DNA of 64,000 bases from Coptis chinensis (GCA_015680905.1 CM027378.1:71205501-71269500), one strand, 5' to 3'. Shown: positions 22,704 to 34,503, counted from the first letter of the stretch. Translations and numbers: made by a program. Notes: generated by a model from the letters alone, not told the origin.

Positions 22704-23616
22704 TCATTCCTTTGCGTAACGCCAATCTATCATAACTTTCCAGACTTCGCTCCACTTCCTCTTCTTTGTAGTGTCCAGATGAGCTATCATTTTATCATCA
22801 TTAGGGAAGGAGCGCACTTTCTTTAGATATCTTGCAGGGCGTCGCCATGTCCAAAATCGCAAAGAACGAATGATCTTGTTGGTTGGACACATAGAGTCGA
22901 CCTTAACCCAGTCCTGAAAAGTGGACGCAAACTGTGGGAAGTACGTCTTCATTATCCTGCATGCTGTGACTGGCAAGGTGATATAGTGCTACCGAAAAGA
23001 CCGAACCCTCTTTAGGTTCTCAATTACTAGGTATGTGATGTCGAAGGCGGTGGTATGTTGCTGGGCTAGTGCATGGAACGTCTTACAAGCTGACTTTGAT
23101 GCAGTGGAAAAATGCCAATCCCCCATGATGTTCAGAAGAATAAATAACATGGCAGTTCCAACATTCATGGTCATACTGGCAAGTGGAATAGTGAAGTCTG
23201 GCCATCGGCCAGCTACGGCACGTTCACTGACCTGGGCAAGGCCATCGCCATAACGGGCGGAAATTTTTTCCCAAGAATAGTCGTTAAAGTTGTTTTCTAC
23301 CATGTATTGGATGGGGATGTCTAGCTGAAAAGGAGGAAGGTCTAGAGCCATAGCAACTGTTGACTCATAAAAAGAGTGTCGGGTGTTACCAATACGGATT
23401 GTAAATCCGTTCAAAGGGAAACCATGTACAGCAGGTAGATCTTCCATATGATCGTAAAAATAAGTTGCCAAACCTGGGGAGTATGTCTGCTCCGGGTGTA
23501 GAATAAGAGAGTTCCAACCGACTCAAGTGATGTAGTCCCTGAAAAGATGTCCATATGCAGGTGAATTCAGCAACGAATGGAAATATTGTTCTGGAATCAT
23601 CTTTGGAGCTTCCATT
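22704..23616 (-). pseudogene. Athila env-side ORF C
   Basis: Starts MEAPKMIPEQYFHSLLNSPA at 23616, hits a stop after FRDYIT, continues as GWNSLILHPEQTYSPG and ATYFYDHMEDLPAVHGFPLN, and after another stop (near 22989) as 22976-22704. The central part has the hydrophobic block MTMNVGTAMLFILLNIMGDW, a possible membrane segment or buried helix. It resembles the plant ATHILA ORF-1 type proteins, which occur downstream of integrase where an envelope gene would be. It is at most a distant relative of ORFs A and B. Function unknown. Confidence 0.55.
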
Positions 23617-23980
23617 GTAGAAGATGTGTGAAGAAAGATGCTACCTGTTAGACAAAGATAAACAAATATTAGAATATGATGAGAATAATTAAGTAAAAAA
23701 AAATTACCATAGGGAAATTGCACTATATAAAAAAACTAAAAAGAAAATGACAAAGAACATAAAATTGCAAAATTTAAATTATGTCATGGGCCCAAGTAAC
23801 GGCAAGGATCCTTTTGTGAAAGGAATCCATTTATAAGATCTTCGATGCCGTCAATCCTGGCAACAGCTCGTTGCATAATTTCACTCGTGGTCCGGTAAAT
23901 CTCGGTTGGTTCTCCATTATGAGAGTGTGATTTGCTGAGAACAGGTTGTGATTGTGCAAGAATTGTGCTTGTTCCTCTTC
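23617..23980. other. Spacer between ORF C and ORF B
   Basis: AT-rich; the end of the ORF B reading may extend into it (about 23830-23980) in a decayed state. Confidence 0.4.
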
Positions 23981-24845
23981 CTATATTGTTCGCAGGTCGT
24001 GAAATTCAAGGAGACTGGTGATGATAATGTTCTGACGTTTGTATAATGTCATCAGTCCTTGTTGAATTAAACGAAGGCCTTCCATAGGATTAAATACATT
24101 GCTTAATGCATTTTCAGTGAAGATGTTGTTAGCAGAACAAGCTTCTTCGGTTTCTGTACTGACATGGTTCTTTGTAATGTCGGGATTCCAGAAACCGTTC
24201 CTACAAACTGAGTGAATAGTAAGAATGTTAGCTGTTCTAAGAGGTGTATTAAGAGAAGTGTCATAATGGTTGGCAAAGGAGCTGCCTTTTTCTGGCACGT
24301 GCGATAGCGTTCCAGATAAATTTAATAATGCAAAAATCATTACAGTTAGTCTGCAAGACCCAGAGTAGATGGAGGAGGGGTTTTGTTATTACGGAAGTCT
24401 TAGACGTGCCGAGCACATTATGAGCTAGCCATTGGATCACAGATAATTGGTTCTTTTGCAAGGATCGCTGATAAACAACACGGTTTTTCCGGTTGTATTC
24501 ACCGTGAAGGATAGTTGCAAACATCAGATGCCTGATATTGTCGAATGGTGAATCCTGAAGGTGTACCCCTTGGTTTGTAATGGGAATTTGAAATACCTCA
24601 GAGATAATTTCCACAGTCAATTCATGCTCGCATCCGTTTGCACGGACAAAGAATTGCCCGTTTTGGAAATAACCGTGTTTATAGAACAACAGGAGCAATT
24701 CTCTGGAAAAAAATGCCTGCTTATGATGTAAAAGAGGGTACCATCCTCAACGTAAAAATTCTGTGTCAAAAAATGGATGAAAAAGACCGTTTTGGAAATT
24801 TTCCATAAAATTTTGCTCAGGCACGAAAATTCGAGTGAGGGCCAT
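23981..24845 (-). pseudogene. Athila env-side ORF B (paralogue of ORF A)
   Basis: Start ATG at 24843-24845, MALTRIFVPEQNFMENFQNG, one in-frame stop after FFDTEFLR, then LLLLFYKHGYFQNGQFFVRA, and VVYQRSLQKNQLSVIQWLAH NVLGTSK before the frame changes at about 24300 into 24340-23981 (NPMEGLRLIQQGLMTLYKRQ). Each of these blocks has a counterpart in ORF A in the same order (ENGMFAPFFDNEI, MKFYDNGSFNGDHFWV, RSVQRNQLVVTQWLGLNIIGTSK, HPMDALRAMNSGMRDMY). So A and B arose by tandem duplication. The family fits ATHILA ORF-1 like proteins; no enzymatic motif is visible. Confidence 0.65.
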
Positions 24846-24989
24846 TAAAGATGGAGTGGTAAAGAAAATTTAGTGGAAAAAGGGAAATTGGTATTTAGAG
24901 GTGTCTATCCTTGTTATAAATAGGCACCAATCCGAAGATGTAGAAAATACGGATTGAGGTGTCACAGGGTAGTTAGACCACATGTATTT

Positions 24990-25574
24990 TCTAAAATATG
25001 GCGCAAACGTTGATGTAGTGTGGATGAGAAGAATGGGGCATGTGACGGAGTGCCCTTTTTCTTTTCTTTTTTTGACGTAAATATGTAAATATGTAAATAG
25101 CGTAAGTAGAAGGCAAAGGAAGATGTAAATATAATATTACAATAAGATGTAAGACCGTACAGAGGAGTGGAAACACATCATAATGATACGTGAAATAAAA
25201 TACAAACGTAAATATTAGATAGAACTATATGCCATATTAACAACATTACTATAATAAAACAACCGAGCATGAAGACTTAAGTAGCATATTCAATCTGTTG
25301 CTGCTCAAACTTTTCTAGTGCATCCATAAATCTTGAAACTTGGAGCGATCAAAAAACGATTTTTAGAATAAGAAGTTGAGAGGGGAGAAAATGAAAAGAG
25401 TGAAATGTGAAGAATGTGTTGAACTTATTTATATAAGAAAATTGAGCCGTTTTCTGACCGTTTTTTAGATGCGATTTCATGACCGTTTTCTGACCGTTTT
25501 TGGTGCGTTTTTATGACCGTTTTGCAAAACGTTGGTTTACGGTAAAATTTTGCCGTTAATTGTGACGTTAAAAA

Positions 25575-25647
<73 letters not shown>

Positions 25648-26074
25648 TACTAATATTATTATATATGTTTCTACCTATATAATATAATATTAGAGATAAC
25701 TAATATACTATTTAACAAGGCAGATATTTTGGAGAATGTAGGAATTGACAGACATCCTAAGTTCGAAAATAAAAATGCAAACACGTAAATAAAATATCCG
25801 ACATAATTAATATACAAGAACGGTGAAAATAAACTGTCTACTGAGAATCCTCGGGGGTTGCGGGAGAATCCTTAGAGGCTGCAGAAGAAGAACCAGGAGT
25901 CCTGCGACGTCGTGTAGGACGAGCTCCTGTGGAGGCTAACTGCTCCTGGATATCTCCCAGAGTATCCAACACCTGGGCTTGAAACTGATGCTGGTTTGCC
26001 ATGAACATTCGCTAGAACTTGTTCTGGCGAGTAGTCATTTGGTCCTGAAATGCATTCATGGAAGCTCGCATTTC
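24990..26074. other. Spacer with (TA)n microsatellite
   Basis: Non-coding. It holds repeated GACCGTTTT(C/T) motifs at about 25450-25530 and a TA microsatellite at 25581-25643. 25880-26070 on the minus strand still resembles a Pro/Arg-rich C-terminal tail of ORF A in decayed form. Confidence 0.5.
25581..25643. repeat. (TA)n microsatellite
   Basis: About 31 uninterrupted TA units. Confidence 0.97.
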
Positions 26075-26986
26075 CTACTGAAATTCGCCCATGCTGTCTG
26101 TTAGCGACCGGTGGCGAGTGGTCATATCCGTCCTTAACTCGCCCAAGGCATGTTTCATCGATACCTGGTGAGTGTACATGTCTCTCATGCCACTGTTCAT
26201 AGCACGTAAGGCATCCATAGGGTGGCTCATCTTACTCATAGCAGTCTTATCAAAGTAGGGTGGGTGAGATGGGCCTACGTTAGCGTGCTCAGCAGCCATT
26301 GGTGCTGTGGGTTCCCAAGGGGTCAGTATGCATTTCTTGAAGACAAGCATATTCTCATATAGTGGTATAGGGAGAAGCGGGGTGACAGACAGAAAACCCA
26401 AATTAATCATAACTTGCGTTACAAGAACGACAAGAGGGGCTGACCTAAGAGTGGCATACGTAATAATATCAAAAAGAAAGGTAACTATGTAGAAGTTACC
26501 CTTGTGCTCTTGGAGGAAGGTCTTGTTGATGTCCGAGGGCTTCGAGGTGCCAATGATGTTCAGTCCCAGCCATTGAGTCACAACCAGCTGGTTCCGTTGC
26601 ACTGAGCGTTAATACGCGCATTTCCCATCTATGTTGTACTTGCCATCGATTAGCGTGTCGAGCATTAGGTCGTAAGTTCGTGGGTACACGGATTGCTGCT
26701 GAGTCAACACGTGGTCGACCAGAGGAATGCCCGTGATCCCGGAGATCAAAATGGGTGTGACTTCGTGGCGCACACCCTCGACGGTAACCCAAAAATGGTC
26801 GCCATTAAAGCTCCCATTGTCGTAAAATTTCATCACCAAATCCTTAGAATAAAGCCTGCCATTAGCATATAACAAGTACTCCCATCCTCTAGAGTGAATT
26901 TCATTATCAAAGAATGGAGCAAACATCCCATTTTCGAATAAATTTCCAAAAAATTTCTCCACACAAATTCGCTTGTTTCTGGCCAT
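26075..26986 (-). pseudogene. Athila env-side ORF A
   Basis: The start is taken at 26986 (MARNKRICVEKFFGNLFENG), because this aligns with the start of paralogue B; the upstream Met at 27058 is less likely. Blocks: GWEYLLYANGRLYSKDLVMK, FYDNGSFNGDHFWVTVEGVR, HEVTPILISGITGIPLVDHV, then a TAA at 26606-26608 where B reads CAA (Gln), then RSVQRNQLVVTQWLGLNIIG and a helical C-terminal part to 26075. Only this one nonsense change interrupts about 300 codons, so it is the best preserved of the three ORFs. No signal peptide is evident at the chosen start. Function unknown. Confidence 0.65.
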
Positions 26987-27059
26987 TACTGCTCTTAGGG
27001 AGAGGCTGGCTATTGATTTATGATGGGGGGAGAAATGGGACTTGCTGACGGAAGGCAAT

Positions 27060-27808
27060 TGGAATCGGAGATGTAGGAGTCCCGCGCGAGACCTGGATAT
27101 AATGTGGGCCTGTCTCGTGCAAGACTGAATCGATAGGGGACAAGATCCGGATATTGGGGAAGACGAAGTGTGTGATGGTGACGCGTGTGGTCGGGTTTGT
27201 CGGGTTTAAATGGCTTGAGAATTCGAGATTTGGTTGGGCCAAAAAAATTTCCCAAGCCCAAATCAAGCCTAAAGCTCGATTTAAGCCTAAAATATCTAAA
27301 CGCTCACCTACGACTCGTTCGGACTCCGAATTGGATGAATGAGATATAGAAATGATCGGCACAAAAAATGTCATCCAATTATATTAGTCATTCTTAAAGG
27401 TCACAAGAGTTTTTGAAAAGAAAGGAGGGGTGTTTTATTTATAAACAAATGTTTTATTTATCGTGAAAAACACTAGATGTCTAGAAGGGTCAACATCTAA
27501 ATTCATAGGCAACTGTCATGTCGGCTCTGTAGTGAACTCAATCCAACCAGACTGTGGTTTTACCTTTATGTATTATAGGGTTAGGGGCAGGATGGTACTA
27601 TCCTGGACTGTGCGCGCTACGGTCTAATAATATTGCCGTTATTACATACGGCTATCCTCAAACCGCCCCAAAAGGAACTAAAAGTAACCAATTCTAGGGG
27701 TTGGTCTGGTGGAATCCATTGCCCATTTGTGTTCCAAGTATGCAACATCCAAGGTTGAACACGAATCTCTATGTGCACAACTTAATGCACGGGGAATTTG
27801 TTTATAAA
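27060..27808. other. Region between ORF A and CACTA insertion
   Basis: No supported gene; open frames on both strands near 27010-27374 are unlike any family I know. The block TTCTAGGGGTTGGTCTG near 27692 recurs at 41640 in the older Athila remnant. Confidence 0.45.
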
Positions 27809-28115
27809 CACTACAAGAATACTGAGTATTCGCCACGGCCATTAACTGTGGCTAAAAGCCTTTTCCCACGGTCAAAAGCCGTTGCACGACCGTAGCCAAT
27901 ACGCTTGTGGCTAACCTATTGCCACGGCCAATGGATGTGCCAAAGCTTGCCTTTTTGCCCACGGTTTTGAACTGTCCCAAGAGCCGTGGCAAATATTCCT
28001 TTTGCCGCAGTTGATGTCCGTGGCTAATCCTTACATGAACCGTGGGGATTTATTTTTTGCTAACTGAATGTATTGTTTGGCCACGGTTTAAGGCCGTGGC
28101 GAATGTTTTAAACTA
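27809..28115. repeat. Left subterminal repeat region of CACTA
   Basis: At least eight copies of GCCACGG/CCGTGGC-type motifs in both orientations between 27830 and 28105, matching similar motifs near the right end (32285-32390). Confidence 0.8.
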
Positions 28116-28819
28116 TTTAAAAAAAATTTGGCCCCACACTTTTTTATCACCCCTGCTGTTTATACAAAATTCTAACAATCTAAGCAAAACCTACCAGAAC
28201 AATAATTCTCTACAATTAAACATGGTTTTGTACACAATATGTATTGTACATAAACATTGAACATCATAGAACCAATTAGCAATCCAAACTTGCATAAAGA
28301 ACAAATATAAGAAATTGGAAATATACTATTAAGAATGACTCCCAAAAAATATAAAAACACACCATAAACGGCACCTAAACTCATTGGACTATGTTCCCAG
28401 CCATATATACACAATGCTCTCAGCTATATATACACAATGCTCTTAGCTACTTCTGATCAAAGTCTATATATTTTGGTTTGCTTCTCTGTACCTCATCATG
28501 TATCTTGCCTTAGAGAGTAGGTTTTGAAAATATATCTACAGCCATATAAAAACAAACATTAGAACTTTGAAGACAAACATCTACGCTATGCACAATGGTA
28601 ACTTCGAATAGTAAATGGTTAGTTTTAAAAAGTCATTATTCACGAATACTTTACTATGCTATTTTACCCATTTTAAGCAACTCGGTTTCCCTATAATATT
28701 GTTAGTTTTATGTTTATATAAAGGAAATGATCAAACCGAAAAACTAAACTTTGCTAACTATTCTAATTCAGATGAATTCAAAGAAAGGACTTGTCGTAGT
28801 TGTAGACATAAGATCTTAC

Positions 28820-29133
28820 ATGACAAGTGACACAGAGTGTGACACAATTGAGTCTTTCCACCATGGAAATCGCCATACAATTCAGTTATAGAGCTGGTCT
28901 AATTCCAACTATTAAGAAGTACCATGTTAAAGCAATACAATGACACTTTATTAGCATTTTATTTGGTTCATTTGCTTGGCGTATACAAACTAAAATTCTT
29001 ATCATACATACTAGATACTTACCCTCTAAAATCTTCTCCAACTCCCTCGATCCAGTCGTAATCTGAATGATTTCAAGTCTTTGTGCATGGATATTGCTAG
29101 CCCTAGTAAACCCCAATGGAACCAACTTTGACT
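28820..29133 (-). pseudogene. RAD51: RAD51 recombinase gene fragment, two exons, captured by CACTA
   Basis: Exon at 29133-29023: an acceptor TTTCAACAG precedes [20 protein letters not shown] and continues [17 protein letters not shown], with donor GTAAGTATC. Exon at about 28906-28820: [20 protein letters not shown], donor GTAAGATCT. These are consecutive stretches of eukaryotic RAD51 (linker before the ATPase core, then the Walker A region, normally GEFRSGKTQ, here GDFHGGKTQ). The exon junction, EG|G, is the kind expected. The second exon has a one-base loss at its start and a two-base loss after CHTL, so it cannot encode a working protein. No other RAD51 exons are seen nearby. RAD51 polymerises on single-stranded DNA for homologous recombination; this copy is a fragment. 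Confidence 0.88.
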
Positions 29134-29793
29134 CTGTTGAAAATGAAGACACAAGACAAAATTAATTGCTAATAATCAATGGATGCATGAAGCAGGAAAA
29201 ACCAAAAAGGTTAAGCACTACGATGCAAAAGAAAAATAATAAGAGCATGCTTCACCAATTTTGTCAACTTTATTCTCACCAATTCCTTTTGTTCTGTCTT
29301 AGAAAATGATCCCTCACAAACATGCAAGTTCAATCAAAACAATGATGCCACAACCCAAGCTACAGAAATTTCATCGAATTTACATTGTACACTAATAGGT
29401 TTTCTTGAAGTCTAGGCGTTTTCTTAGTATATGTAGCATCAAATCTAATATTCTATAGCAAAATTTTCGAACTGAACTTCTTACATCTACTTATCATTTT
29501 GATGTATATAAGTTATACATTAATATCACGAAGGGTTATTTCAAGAAGAAGCATGACCATTCAGGATAAGTACAAGAACACCATTAAAATCAGAATAACG
29601 ATAACAATAACAATTATATAGATTATTCAGTAATCTATATAATCAAACAAGCTGCATATATAATCAAACAAATGGTTTACCCTGCATAGAATCGATTAAA
29701 ATGAGACCATTGTGATTTGTAAACAAGCTTCATATATAAAATTGCTAATGGGAGCACCAAGGCGGGATGAGAATAACCTAATAAACTAAGTAC
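29134..29793. other. CACTA interior between captured fragments
   Basis: AT-rich and non-coding; it could include captured intron sequence of the RAD51 donor gene upstream of the first exon. Confidence 0.4.
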
Positions 29794-31960
29794 CTCAACT
29801 ACCAAATTTTCCTTTATCCTTCTCTCCTTTTCAGTTAATTCAGTCCGAGTCTTAGCAAGGTCATGCTCCAAGCATGCAATGGAATTCTGCTTCTTAGAAA
29901 CAAGTTTTCTTGTTTCATCCAGCTCAGCTTCTATCACTCTCAAGTTTGCCTGAGATCCAAAATAAATCCACGAATAAAAGCACCATAATACTAGTACAAA
30001 GAAACATAAGGTACAAAAGAGGCTACAAAACCAAGTGGAGAACTCCAGATGTCTAGACCACCTCTTACTCCAAAATATTAGTGATGAAAACATGAATCCT
30101 ACATCAAGAATCAAGATATCACTACAAGTTGTGCCATATCCTACAATAAGCACCTTAATAAATTTTATTTACTAACTGCGTCAATGAAATTTGGGCATCT
30201 GCTTTTGGATCCCCAGTTCGCACCGAGGTCTTACTATGTTCCATACCAACCGTACCATGTTTCCAATGACATTTCATATTTCGTTTGATGAAATCCTTGT
30301 TTCCAGTCTCTAATGCACTTAAAGGATTATCTGTCATTGAGGTTACTAATATACCAAGCGCCCTCAGTCTTTTGTGTTATTGAACCATAACATGGCACTA
30401 CAAATGGTGGAATTTTTAATAGGTACGTTTACAATCTTTTGGCTGTTGTCATACACTTGTACTATGGTGTTCCTGTGTCTATGAAACAGATTTAAAATAA
30501 AATTAAATACATTTATTACAGCTCAATTGAGTAAGGAGCTATGTTCCAAGCACACATTCAAGTAGAGTTATATGGTAGTAGACTCACAGCTAAAATGCTA
30601 GTCACCTACAAAGCTGTGATATTTCCATTCAGTTGCAAGCCCTCCAAGCCTTCCACTTGGAGTAAAATCTATTTGGATAATGTTGGGCTAGATTCTTACA
30701 ATTTAAAAATGAATGGTACGACCCTATACCACAAATCTATCCAGGTAGAAATGAGCAAGAGAAATGATGCGCGATTCTTTTAGAATAGATCCTCCTTTTG
30801 ATATGTTGTACACTCGTACTTTTACTGCTTCATTAATAGAATTTAGTTTTATCAACTAAGAAAAACTAATACAGCGAACCCAACCTCACAGGGAGATAGC
30901 GATAGGAATTTTGTTAATTACAAAACTTTTAGCACTAAAGTTGATTCTTTCTTTATTGAACTTCTCCGCATCTTCCACTTCCTAATTGAACATGATATCT
31001 AATGTTGCATTGCTCAGATATATAAGAGAGAAACTAACAGTTCATCTTCCTAATCGAACATGATATACATTGTTGTATGTCGCGTAACTCGGGTATATAA
31101 GAGAGACTAGCACAATTTCCTAATAGAACATGATATCGGAAGACACTAATTTCTGGATCTTACTTGGATTTAGGGGACCATTTCCTAACTGTGTAAGTGT
31201 GTATAAAGACCATGCAAGTTACCGGGGCTATTTGGCACAGTTTTAACACCGTACAAATGTGGTTATCCACTAATCTAACCCTCTGGACACTAAGAACACA
31301 TTTACCAGGGCTTCATCGTTAGATCTCAAACATAAAATATGACTAGAAAATAATAGAATCAAAACCTATAAACATACCTGCATCTTCTGACAATCATCCT
31401 TCAGCGGACGATACTCCTCCAACTCAACATTTTTGCACTCCCCAACTAACTTCAAAAAGATGAATAAAATAAAAGTGTCGCACGATCAAAACAAAACATG
31501 CTCTAAGTCTCTAAGATGTAGTAACAGGAATTTACCTCAACAATCCTAATTTTTAAGTTCGTAATCTCTTTTTCATACAGCAATCCTAATTTATTATATA
31601 AAATTATAATAAATAACCGATTATAAGGTTTAATAACAATAACAAACAACTATTTAAAATTAAACATATCACACACTTTTATGCTTAGCCAAAACCCCAC
31701 TTTAAAAAAATTGAAACCCTAAATATTTGTTACCTTCGTTAAAGCAAGCTTTCTTCCAGATTGAGCAATTTTGCGTTGAAATAATGAATAAAGGTTTGTC
31801 CTTTTGGGTGCCCAAACAACTAACTTGAAAAACCTTAGCAGATCAACCAAAAAATAAATATCATTAGTCAGGAATTGAGAGAAAAGAGAGAGAAAAGGAC
31901 GAAAAATACCTCAGTTGGCTCTTGGTAGCAGCACCAACACGCCCATTTTCCCTCTTTTGT
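29794..31960 (-). pseudogene. Captured fragments of an unidentified coiled-coil protein gene
   Basis: Several minus-strand segments are bordered by splice-like signals. 29949-29794 has acceptor GGATCTCAG, residues ANLRVIEAELDETRKLVSKK then QNSIACLEHDLAKTRTELTE, donor GTACTT. 31449-31378 reads LVGECKNVELEEYRPLKDDC, donor GTATGT. 31585-31536 reads LYEKEITNLKIRIVE, donor GTAAAT. Near 31770-31734 a segment ends ALTK before GTAACA. A 60-codon open frame lies at 30337-30155. The pieces have heptad-like, charged composition typical of coiled coils. The order and strand fit one multi-exon gene read from 31960 downwards. I do not recognise the parent gene. Confidence 0.45.
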
Positions 31961-32409
31961 TTACTCAAGAGTAGACAAGGTGAAAGAATCACTTGACCTT
32001 AATGAGCGCGAGGTGAAGGAAAAAATATATGCTTGTCCTGGAGTAAGAGACGAAGGGGAAGCAAAGAATTGTTACAGGAGAGAAGATAATTTCATTTTAG
32101 AGAGGAAGAGTTTTTCTGGAGCCCTCCTTCAATATTTGATAATAGTTTTACAGCTCCGCTTATTTTCACGACGGTTTAATGTGATATGAACCAGAGATCG
32201 AAAACCAAGTCTAATCCAACGGTTGAAAAAACAATGGACACAACCATGGCCAAAATGGAAACTGAGACCCAAATACACAAACAATACCCCACGACCACCG
32301 AAAAACTTGGCCACGGCTATGGGCCATTAAACCCTGGCAACAGCTAATAACCGTGGTTAAAGCTTGTTTGTACCTGTGGCCAAAGCTCAATTTTCTTGTA
32401 GTGAAAAGG

Positions 32410-32655
32410 CAACAATATATACATATCTACAAGGTGAGTCTTTTAACGTCAGATCCTCAAGACGAACCGAGTCTTTTAATGTCAGATTCTCAAGATGTTT
32501 GTGAGTCTTTTAATGTCAGATTCTCAAGATGATTCCCAACCTGTGGGAGGAACGGCGCGGCGATGAAGATTATCCTACGCAGCTGGTGTCAGACAAAAGT
32601 ATACCTTAAACTGGCTAGTATCGGATAGGAAGTCAAGAACTTAACAGAAGGGTGT
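32410..32655. other. Athila sequence right of CACTA with short direct repeats
   Basis: The motif GAGTCTTTTAA(C/T)GTCAGAT(C/T)CTCAAGA occurs three times between 32433 and 32530. It is also present once at about 18755 in the older remnant. Confidence 0.6.
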
Positions 32656-32868
32656 TTAGCAATGCATACACCACCCTTTTCTTCGCGCGCATCGTTTATG
32701 AGAAAAAGTACTATGACTATTCCCTATTCGTGATGAGTGAGACTTATACCAAATGATTAGCTGAAGTTCGCGAGGCAGAGAGTAGAAAAGGGAAGGGAAG
32801 GAAGGAGGTGAAATTTTAGGTACCCATTGTTTACCGACAGGCACGTTTACTCGTGTTGCAGAAGACAT
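32656..32868 (-). CDS. Small Cys-containing ORF downstream of Athila integrase
   Basis: 70 codons, MSSATRVNVPVGKQWVPKIS at the start and RKGWCMHC at the end. It shares ELQL-IW, a basic run and G-W-C-x-x-C with the ORF at 18646-18323, which continues about 35 residues further, so this copy may be truncated by its stop. It lies about 160 bp after the integrase stop on the same strand. Function unknown. Confidence 0.4.
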   Translation of the reverse strand: MSSATRVNVPVGKQWVPKISPPSFPSLFYSLPRELQLIIWYKSHSSRIGNSHSTFSHKRCARRKGWCMHC

Positions 32869-33027
32869 TTATACTCAGTTCTAAAATAGAGTTTTCGTGG
32901 ACTAAGGTTCTAGCACTTACAACCACACACTTCAAAGAACTTTTGAGATTATAAAATAGAAGATGGCCCGGCTACCAAAATGGCGTACCCTCTATAGAAA
33001 CAAGATTGAGTACACCAAACGAAATAT

Positions 33028-34503
33028 CTAGTCTATGTAGACTGGATCCTGAAAAAGAGTCTGTTCAACATCTGGGGAGAGTAATTCGTGGTAATGTTTT
33101 AGGTGTTGTCCATTGACTTGAAATTCGTTGTTACCTTGTGGATTAAGCAAAGAGATTGCCCCATAATGTGTCACAGCTGACACTATGAAAGGACCAGACC
33201 ATCGTGTTTTCAATTTACCAGGAAAAATGTGTAATCTGGAGTTGTATAGTAAAACCTTTTGGCCAATTTTAAAATCCTTACGCAAAATGTGCTTGTCGTG
33301 CACTATTTTCATATTAGCATTGTAGGATTTTGAGAGATCATAAGCATCACTCCGAATCTCCTCAAGCTCATTTAATTGCAATTTTCACTTCTCGCCTGCC
33401 TCGTTGATATTGTAATTGAGGCTTTTGATGGCCCAAAGGGCACGATGCTCAAGTTCAACTGGCAGATGACAAGGTTTTCCAAAAACAATGAGGTAAGGAG
33501 ACATCCCTATAGGTGTCTTAAATGTTGTTTGGTATGCCCACAAGGCATCCGATAAGCGGAGAGACCAGTCCTTTCTTGATGGATTGATAGTTTTCTCCAG
33601 AATGGACTTAATCTCTCTGTTGGAGACTTCCACTTGGCTACTCGTTTGTGGGTGATATGGAGTAGCAACTTTGTGAGTAACTCCATATTTTTTCATTAAA
33701 AACCCAAAATTTTTATTACAAAAATGTGTACCCCCATCACTGATGATAGCTTTGGGGACACCAAAACGAGAGAAAATATTTTCTTTTACAAATTTCACGA
33801 CAATCTTATGGTCACTTTGAAATGCGACATCGCGAGTGCCTCAATCCATTTGGACACATAGTCTACAGCGACTAGAATGTAGAGAAAACCTTGAGAAATC
33901 GGGAAAGGTCCCATAAAATCAATGCCCCAAACATAAAAAAAATTCCACAATCAAGATAGGATTTAGGGGCATCATATTGTGTTTTGTAATTCGACCTAGG
34001 TGCTGACAACGAATGGAGGCTATGCAATGTTTGTGTGCATCGCGAAAAAAGGAAGGCCAGTAAAAACCACATTGTAACACTTTGGCCGCAGTTTTCTTTC
34101 CACTGAAATGACCTCCGCAAGATTGTTCATGGCAAAAGGATAATACATCAGTGTGCTCCCAGTCGGGAATGCAGCGACGAATGAGTTGGTTGGAACAATA
34201 CTTAAAGAGGTAGGGTTCATCATAGAAATAATATTTTACAGTGGATAAGAACTTTTTACAATCAGGACGTGACCAAAAGGAAGGAACTTCCTCAGTAACT
34301 AGATAGTTAACGATATCCGCGTACCATGGAGATGAGAAAATAGAGTACAAATATTCGTCTGGGAAGGAATCACAGATGGCTTCAGAATCACTATCAATGT
34401 CACCAACCAGCCTTGATAAATGGTCGGCCACGACATTTTCAGTTCCTTTCTTGTCTTTGATTTCCAGGGTGAATTCTTGCAAAAGAAGGATCCAATGGAA
34501 CAA
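33028..34503 (-). pseudogene. Athila integrase
   Basis: Zinc region [20 protein letters not shown] ... [11 protein letters not shown] gives H, H, C, C. The first catalytic Asp lies near 33930 (the [12 protein letters not shown] region), where the frame is disturbed between 33919 and 33798. The second is D in IISDGGTHF, and E is in [11 protein letters not shown]. The C-terminal part, FKIGQKVLLYNSRLHIFPGK and LKTRWSGPF, ends at 33028. An internal TGA at about 33382-33384 separates core from tail. It integrates element cDNA. Confidence 0.88.

Larger units (their letters stand above)
27809..32403. mobile_element. CACTA (En/Spm-type) element carrying host gene fragments (Pack-CACTA)
   Basis: Left end CACTACAAGAATACTGAG, right end ...TTTTCTTGTAGTG, inverted over CACTACAAGAA. 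The flanks are AAA on both sides (27806-27808 and 32404-32406), the 3-bp target duplication size of CACTA elements. Subterminal arrays of CCACGG/CCGTGG motifs lie within about 300 bp of each end, as expected for transposase-binding repeats of this superfamily. No transposase (TNPD-like) gene is recognisable. The interior holds exon-intron pieces of a RAD51 gene and of a coiled-coil protein gene on the minus strand. Confidence 0.88.

Noticed and set aside
27010..27374. Overlapping open frames on both strands upstream of Athila ORF A
   Set aside because: They have low-complexity Pro/Thr/His content, lack any family motif and lie in the leader of ORF A whose better start is at 26986.
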